Assembly: GCF_041814905.1 (NCBI RefSeq)
Contig: NZ_JBGXYA010000055.1
Span: 1 to 64,000 of the forward strand
Direction of reading: 5' to 3'
DNA: 64,000 nucleotides
Origin: Glaesserella sp041814905
GTDB taxonomy: Bacteria; Pseudomonadota; Gammaproteobacteria; Enterobacterales; Pasteurellaceae
A model generated the notes under the pieces. That model searched no databases. It saw only the letters and a program-made list of their open reading frames with translations, and had not been told where the DNA came from. A program made the position numbers and the translations under genes. Below, piece after piece: positions 59,337 through 64,000 of this stretch. The first letter of the stretch is position 1; every line of letters begins with the position of its first letter.

Positions 59337-62069
59337 ATGATTCGAGTTGAATTACCGGTTTTAGTCGGAAAATTAAATCCAATAGCTAAGCACACTTTGG
59401 AAGTTTGTGCTGCTCGTTGTATGAATGAACAGTTTGCTGAAATTACAGTGCCCCAATTTCTATTCAGTTTTTTAGAAACACCATTGTGTGATATACGGGT
59501 AATATTAGCTCAATCGAATATTGATATTGAAGAGTTAAAAGGTTATTTACAAGAAGTCGTTGGAAAAGACGGTCAACTACAAGCCCAACAAAACTATCCG
59601 AGTTTTTCACCATTGTTAGTTGAACTATTACAGGACAGTTGGTTGGTTGCATCCACTGAATTCGGTCATGCTGATTTGCGAAGCGGTATAGTGTTGTATG
59701 TGCTATTAGCCTCATTACATCGCTACGTACCACATCAAGCGGCAAAAATGTTGATGGTGATTAACCGAGAGATTTTAAAACGCGATTTTACTCAACTTGT
59801 TGCCTCATCATCAGAGACAGAACTTACAAAAGAATCCGGCGTAAATCCGACTAAAACACTTTCTAGCGGGCAGGAAAGCCTGTTAGATAAATATGCCCAA
59901 AATATGACTGCGCTTGCACGAGAAAATAAATTGGATCCGGTGCTATGTCGTGATAAAGAGATCAATTTAATGATTGATATCCTTTGCAGACGTCGCAAAA
60001 ACAATCCGATTGTTGTGGGCGAAGCCGGTGTAGGGAAAAGTGCATTAATCGAAGGATTAGCATTACGTATTGTGGCGGGCAATGTGCCTGAAAAACTGTT
60101 AGATAACGATGTAATGACATTAGATTTGGGGGCATTACAGGCAGGTGCGGCGGTAAAAGGAGAGTTTGAAAAGCGTTTTAAAGGCATTATGAATGAGGTA
60201 CTTACATCACCAAAGCCAATCATCCTCTTTATTGATGAAGCACACACTTTAATTGGCGCCGGTAACCAACAAGGCGGATTAGACATTTCTAATTTACTCA
60301 AGCCGGCACTTGCAAGAGGAGAACTCAGAACAATTGCCGCAACGACTTGGAGCGAATATAAAAAATATTTTGAAAAAGATGCAGCGTTATCCCGACGCTT
60401 TCAGTTAGTTAAATTAGCAGAACCGACGGTTGATGAGGCTATTGTTATTATGCGTGGTCTACGTAATGCTTATGAACAATCGCATCAAGTATTAATTGAA
60501 GAAGATGCTTTAATTTCTGTAGCGGAATTGAGTGAACGTTACTTAAGCGGAAGACAGCTACCGGATAAGGCGATCGATGTTTTGGATACGGCTTGTGCAC
60601 GCGTAGCTATCAATCTGACTTCTCCGCCCAAATTAGTTGCAGAATTGGAAAATGCACAGCACCAGCTAAAAATGGAAATTGATTTGCTCCAAAGAGAGAT
60701 TAAGCTGGGGTTGAGTATTGATGAAACTCGTTTATCCGAATTACAAAATAAACTTGATTCTAACACGACCAAATTAGCAGATATCAGCCAAAGCTGGCAA
60801 AAACAGCAATCAATAGTGAAAGAAATTATTGCATTACGGGCGAAGTTATTAGAAGGTGGCACAGAACCTCTTGAAAAAGAAAGTTCCATTGACGTTAACA
60901 AAACAGAATTTGCAAATAAAGAGGAAAAAGAGACCGCTTGTAGCAGTGACGAAACCGAGATTTCGGATGTGTTATCAGAGGAAGAGATCTCAGAAAAATT
61001 GAAAGCACTCACTCAAGAACTTGATGAGTTACAGCAGACAGAAATTTTGGTATCACCTCACGTCACTCAAAAACAAATTGCTTCTGTTATTGCAGAGTGG
61101 ACTGGTGTTCCGATTGATCGTTTGTCTCAAAATGAGCTTACCGTCATAACCGATTTACCTCACTATCTCTCCAAAGAGATTAAAGGACAAGATCTTGCGA
61201 TTAAGCATTTGCATCGACATTTATTAACGGCAAGAGCAGATCTACGTAGAGCGGGGCGACCTTTAGGTGCATTTTTATTTGTTGGTCCAAGTGGTGTAGG
61301 TAAAACGGAAACGGTGTTACAAGTTGCAGACTTATTGTTTGGCGGGAAGCAATACCTTACCACAATTAATATGTCTGAATTCCAAGAGAAACATACGGTT
61401 TCACGCTTAATCGGTTCACCGCCGGGATATGTCGGATTTGGTGAGGGTGGCGTACTTACTGAAGCCATTCGTCGCAAACCGTATTCAGTTGTACTTTTAG
61501 ACGAAGTTGAAAAGGCCCATCCGGATGTATTGAACTTGTTCTATCAAGCTTTTGATAAAGGCGAATTAGCTGATGGCGAAGGACGTATTATTGATTGTAA
61601 AAATATCGTATTCTTTTTAACCTCTAATTTGGGGTATCAGACCATTGTTAATCATGCAGATACACCGGAAAAGATTATTGATGAACTGTATCCTGAATTA
61701 GCGGAGTTCTTTAAACCGGCATTACTTGCCCGAATGGAAGTTATACCTTATTTGCCACTGCCGAAAGAAGTGTTAATGACGATTATTGAGGGTAAACTGA
61801 ATAAGTTAACTACATTATTAGAGAAACGTTTTAATGCTCAAGTTGTTGTGGAGAATGAAGTAAAAGAAGAGATTTTACGTAGAGCCAGCCGTGCAGAGAA
61901 TGGTGCGCGTATTTTAGAATCTATCATTGACGGTCAAATGTTACCGCCGGTTTCTTTGTTACTGTTACAACAAATTGCGGCGAATAAAGAAATTAAAGAG
62001 ATTTATTTCGGTCTGAGAGATAACCGTTTTATTGCTAAAGTTGGAGAAGATGAATGCGATTTGACCTAA
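59337..62069 (+). CDS. tssH: Type VI sheath-recycling ATPase ClpV (TssH)
   Basis: A 910-residue double-AAA+ unfoldase that disassembles contracted TssBC sheaths. The N-domain comprises residues 1-150, the first Walker A GEAGVGKS lies at 228-235, the middle domain around 430-500, and the second Walker A GPSGVGKT at 650-657 with LLDEVEKAHPDVLN later. Residues about 515-560 form an acidic, low-complexity stretch that contains a full uptake signal (60909-60941) and makes the protein longer than many ClpVs. Its 3' end overlaps the next gene by 16 bases. Confidence 0.95.
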   Translation: MIRVELPVLVGKLNPIAKHTLEVCAARCMNEQFAEITVPQFLFSFLETPLCDIRVILAQSNIDIEELKGYLQEVVGKDGQLQAQQNYPSFSPLLVELLQDSWLVASTEFGHADLRSGIVLYVLLASLHRYVPHQAAKMLMVINREILKRDFTQLVASSSETELTKESGVNPTKTLSSGQESLLDKYAQNMTALARENKLDPVLCRDKEINLMIDILCRRRKNNPIVVGEAGVGKSALIEGLALRIVAGNVPEKLLDNDVMTLDLGALQAGAAVKGEFEKRFKGIMNEVLTSPKPIILFIDEAHTLIGAGNQQGGLDISNLLKPALARGELRTIAATTWSEYKKYFEKDAALSRRFQLVKLAEPTVDEAIVIMRGLRNAYEQSHQVLIEEDALISVAELSERYLSGRQLPDKAIDVLDTACARVAINLTSPPKLVAELENAQHQLKMEIDLLQREIKLGLSIDETRLSELQNKLDSNTTKLADISQSWQKQQSIVKEIIALRAKLLEGGTEPLEKESSIDVNKTEFANKEEKETACSSDETEISDVLSEEEISEKLKALTQELDELQQTEILVSPHVTQKQIASVIAEWTGVPIDRLSQNELTVITDLPHYLSKEIKGQDLAIKHLHRHLLTARADLRRAGRPLGAFLFVGPSGVGKTETVLQVADLLFGGKQYLTTINMSEFQEKHTVSRLIGSPPGYVGFGEGGVLTEAIRRKPYSVVLLDEVEKAHPDVLNLFYQAFDKGELADGEGRIIDCKNIVFFLTSNLGYQTIVNHADTPEKIIDELYPELAEFFKPALLARMEVIPYLPLPKEVLMTIIEGKLNKLTTLLEKRFNAQVVVENEVKEEILRRASRAENGARILESIIDGQMLPPVSLLLLQQIAANKEIKEIYFGLRDNRFIAKVGEDECDLT
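60909..60941 (-). repeat. Uptake signal sequence inside tssH
   Basis: TTTGCAAAT (60909-60917) and GACCGCTTGT (60932-60941) form a complete reverse-oriented uptake signal. It encodes residues around 525-535 of ClpV and is the only core noticed in the type VI cluster. Confidence 0.8.
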
Positions 62070-62743
62070 CTTCAATCAAAAATCGAGCTTGTTTTTTTGT
62101 TGCAGGAAGCGCTTTTTTTCTGCCTTCTTATGTTTTGGCGGAGACGGAAGCATTGTCTCCTGCAGAAGAAACATTAAAAGCGATGGAAATATGTCGTCAG
62201 GAAAAGTCATCGTTAGATCGTTTAGATTGCTATGATAATGCATGGAAAACCCATATGCCTACAGTATCCGATAATCAAAAAGGTGGTATTGCTTGGAATA
62301 GAGCAATGGAACATGAAGGGGCTAGAACGAATAACACCATTTCATTACTAACTAAGTCATATAATTCGGACGGAGGTAATCCGACAATTATTATTACAAC
62401 GCCTGCTTTAGGTTATAAAAGCCCTAGACCGGTATTGATGTTTAGTTGCATTGATAATATTACACGTTTACAAATAGCTTTGCTGAATCCATCAGACAAA
62501 CGTGATACTAATGTTGAAGTATCAACCGATAAAACAAAGTTTGAAACACGTTGGTTCTTTCGTGAAAACGGATTCCTGCTAGAAGCAAGCCGCGGATTGG
62601 AAGGAATCAGCGAAATACAACGGTTATTTAAATCAAATACGTTAAAAATTAAATCGAATATTCCCGGAGTTAACGGTTTGACTTTTAATATACAAAATTT
62701 AGAGCAAGAAATTAAACCGCTTAGAACAGCATGTCATTGGTAA
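62054..62743 (+). CDS. vasI: Type VI-associated protein, VasI/TagO family
   Basis: A 229-residue exported protein: the N-terminal segment ends with a hydrophobic signal-like stretch (CFFVAGSAFFLPSYVLAE, residues 13-30). The conserved ICRQEKSSLDRLDCYDNAW near residue 48 is typical of VCA0118-type VasI/TagO proteins, whose exact function is not settled (periplasmic amidase recruitment has been discussed for some). It overlaps tssH by 16 bases and is three bases from tssA. Confidence 0.85.
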   Translation: MRFDLTSIKNRACFFVAGSAFFLPSYVLAETEALSPAEETLKAMEICRQEKSSLDRLDCYDNAWKTHMPTVSDNQKGGIAWNRAMEHEGARTNNTISLLTKSYNSDGGNPTIIITTPALGYKSPRPVLMFSCIDNITRLQIALLNPSDKRDTNVEVSTDKTKFETRWFFRENGFLLEASRGLEGISEIQRLFKSNTLKIKSNIPGVNGLTFNIQNLEQEIKPLRTACHW

Positions 62744-62746
62744 AGT

Positions 62747-64000
62747 ATGGACTTATTAACTGATAACCCTTGGCGTATAACGATTCTAACGCCAATTGAA
62801 ACCGATATTAATCTTGATGAGGATCCGGCTTGGATCGAGCTTGATGGTGAAATGGTGAAATTAGGCTCATTAGGGCATGAATCTCTTAACGTTTCTCAAG
62901 TTCAACAAAAAGCATTAACATTACTATCAACAAAAAGTAAAGATGTAAGAATCGTCGCACATCTTTTAAAAACACTGCAACATTCAGGTAAAGCAGCAGA
63001 GTTATTACTCGGATTAGCCCTGTTATCTGACTATGTTGAGGCATTTTGGAAAGATGCTCCGCCAAAACAAAGTATTAAGAAAGTCCGCTTGGGGCAGCAA
63101 ATTCTTAAACGCTTTGAGAATATGGCTACGAAATTTAACCAATCGGCTTCGCGATTAGAAAAAGATGAAGCTAAAATTCAATTAGAAAGGCTAAAACAGT
63201 ATTGGGAAGATCCTAAACTATTAGAAGAAGTTGAAACGCTATTAAATCGTTATACTTTTAGTGAAACAACAGAAGTTGAATCTGCAACAGTTGCTACTAC
63301 AGCAGAAAAAAACTTGCAACCTACAGTGAATACTCATGTCGTTTCCAATGCTCCGGTTGTTTCAAACAGCAAACCAATGGTGATGGAGCCGATAGAAATT
63401 GATCATAGTAATGAAAAAGCTTGGCGCAATACGTTGTTAAAAGTGGCGGACTATCTAATTGAAAAAGATCTGTCGGAAGCGGTAGGATACCAATTAAGAC
63501 GTTATGCTATTTGGAGTAATATTACCTCCGCCCCTCTTTCCGAAAATAACAAAACGCAATTGGCAGCAATATCTGCTGACCGTGTTGCCGAATATAAGGC
63601 GGGGTTGGAAAATGCGGATGTACATTTATGGAAAGAAGTTGAATACAGCTTAACGCTGGCGCCATTTTGGTTTGAAGGACATTACTTATCCGCTGAAATA
63701 GCTCATCGTTTGGGTTACATTAAAGTTTCAACCGCGATAAGAGAGAGCCTCGATCACTTTCTTGAACGATTGCCGGTTTTAAAGGAGCTCACATTTAGTG
63801 ATAATTCTCCGTTCTTATCGCAAAGTTGCCAGCAATGGTTACAACAAAGTAAAGCTGCAGAGAATAAATTACATAGCGTTAACGATCTAAATCAACATAT
63901 AGAAAGTTATTATGAGACAGAAGGCTTGGAAAAAACGTTACAGCTGATTAATGAACAAACCTATTCAGATATGAGGGATAAAGTTTATGCGCAATTACAG
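62747..64000 (+). CDS. tssA: Type VI assembly protein TssA (VasJ/ImpA-N), 5' part
   Basis: The first 418 codons of a gene running off the right edge. The N-terminal NPWRITILTPIETDINLDEDPAWIEL and the ImpA_N region (residues 10-130, AHLLKTLQHSGKAAELLLGLALL) match TssA proteins that guide sheath polymerisation. A Thr/Val-rich linker (about 170-220) separates this from a C-terminal VasJ-like domain that begins near residue 225. The start ATG at 62747 has only a weak ribosome-binding site. In Vibrio tssM follows; here it would lie outside the window. Confidence 0.9.
   Translation, partial: MDLLTDNPWRITILTPIETDINLDEDPAWIELDGEMVKLGSLGHESLNVSQVQQKALTLLSTKSKDVRIVAHLLKTLQHSGKAAELLLGLALLSDYVEAFWKDAPPKQSIKKVRLGQQILKRFENMATKFNQSASRLEKDEAKIQLERLKQYWEDPKLLEEVETLLNRYTFSETTEVESATVATTAEKNLQPTVNTHVVSNAPVVSNSKPMVMEPIEIDHSNEKAWRNTLLKVADYLIEKDLSEAVGYQLRRYAIWSNITSAPLSENNKTQLAAISADRVAEYKAGLENADVHLWKEVEYSLTLAPFWFEGHYLSAEIAHRLGYIKVSTAIRESLDHFLERLPVLKELTFSDNSPFLSQSCQQWLQQSKAAENKLHSVNDLNQHIESYYETEGLEKTLQLINEQTYSDMRDKVYAQLQ

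Noticed and set aside
59685..59745. Possible uptake cores (GAAGCGGTA, CAAGCGGCA) in tssH
   Set aside because: Neither matches the core ACAAGCGGT and no TTTGCAAA element follows.
59792..61012. Two long frames antisense to tssH (169 and 157 codons)
   Set aside because: They are Ser/Leu-rich shadows of conserved ClpV codons with no start signals.
1..64000. CRISPR arrays, insertion sequences, prophage genes, rRNA
   Set aside because: No regularly spaced repeats, transposase, integrase or rRNA sequence was seen; the recurring short repeat is the uptake signal.

Overview
The window is chromosomal DNA from a member of the Pasteurellaceae. Uptake signal sequences of the Actinobacillus pleuropneumoniae type (core ACAAGCGGT followed by a TTTGCAAA element) recur throughout, often as inverted pairs between genes. 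The Haemophilus-type core was not noticed. Gene content (HlyX-like FNR, P2-type porin, Cpx/Phy-type capsule export) fits Actinobacillus or Mannheimia; the species cannot be settled from the sequence. No insertion sequence, prophage or CRISPR array was seen.

Region 1 (1-31 kb) is housekeeping: the 3' part of ftsH, a DUF4153 membrane protein, tyrP, lrp, ftsK, ypfJ, aroG, tsaB, lysC behind a lysine riboswitch, mepA, topB, secG with tRNA-Leu(GAG), hpt, slt, glgP, rplY, a sirB-like gene, darP, pmbA, priC, a P2-type porin, fnr/hlyX, tdk, zapB, and the functionally linked divergent pair efp/epmB. A 32-codon membrane-peptide gene lies between fnr and tdk.

Region 2 (30.9-45.7 kb) is a group-2-like, ABC-transporter-dependent capsule locus. 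Leftward: cpxD, cpxC, cpxB, cpxA (outer-membrane export protein, periplasmic co-polymerase-type protein, permease, ATPase), then kpsC and kpsS (Kdo linker on the lipid anchor). Rightward: wecB and wecC (UDP-ManNAc and UDP-ManNAcA), a large two-module glycosyltransferase, an asparagine-synthetase-like protein and a second CgeB-like glycosyltransferase. The stretch 40.89 to about 44.95 kb is strongly AT-rich (28% GC in a hand-counted line, against about 55-60% on both sides) and ends inside the last glycosyltransferase gene, which looks like a recombination junction of a serotype cassette. A near-consensus CRP site sits between the divergent capsule operons, centred at -71.5 from a predicted cpxD start site.

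Region 3 (48-64 kb, running off the right edge) is a type VI secretion cluster: hcp leftward, then tssB, C, E, F, G, the FHA gene tagH, tssJ, K, L, H (clpV), a vasI/tagO-type gene and the 5' part of tssA. The order matches the large Vibrio cholerae cluster except that no vasH-like sigma-54 activator lies between clpV and vasI. tssM and vgrG are not in the window. An unrecognised lipoprotein gene separates uvrB from hcp.

If expressed together, regions 2 and 3 would shape the cell surface and contact-dependent antagonism. Function of the unrecognised genes, regulatory sites and polymer chemistry is inferred from sequence only.
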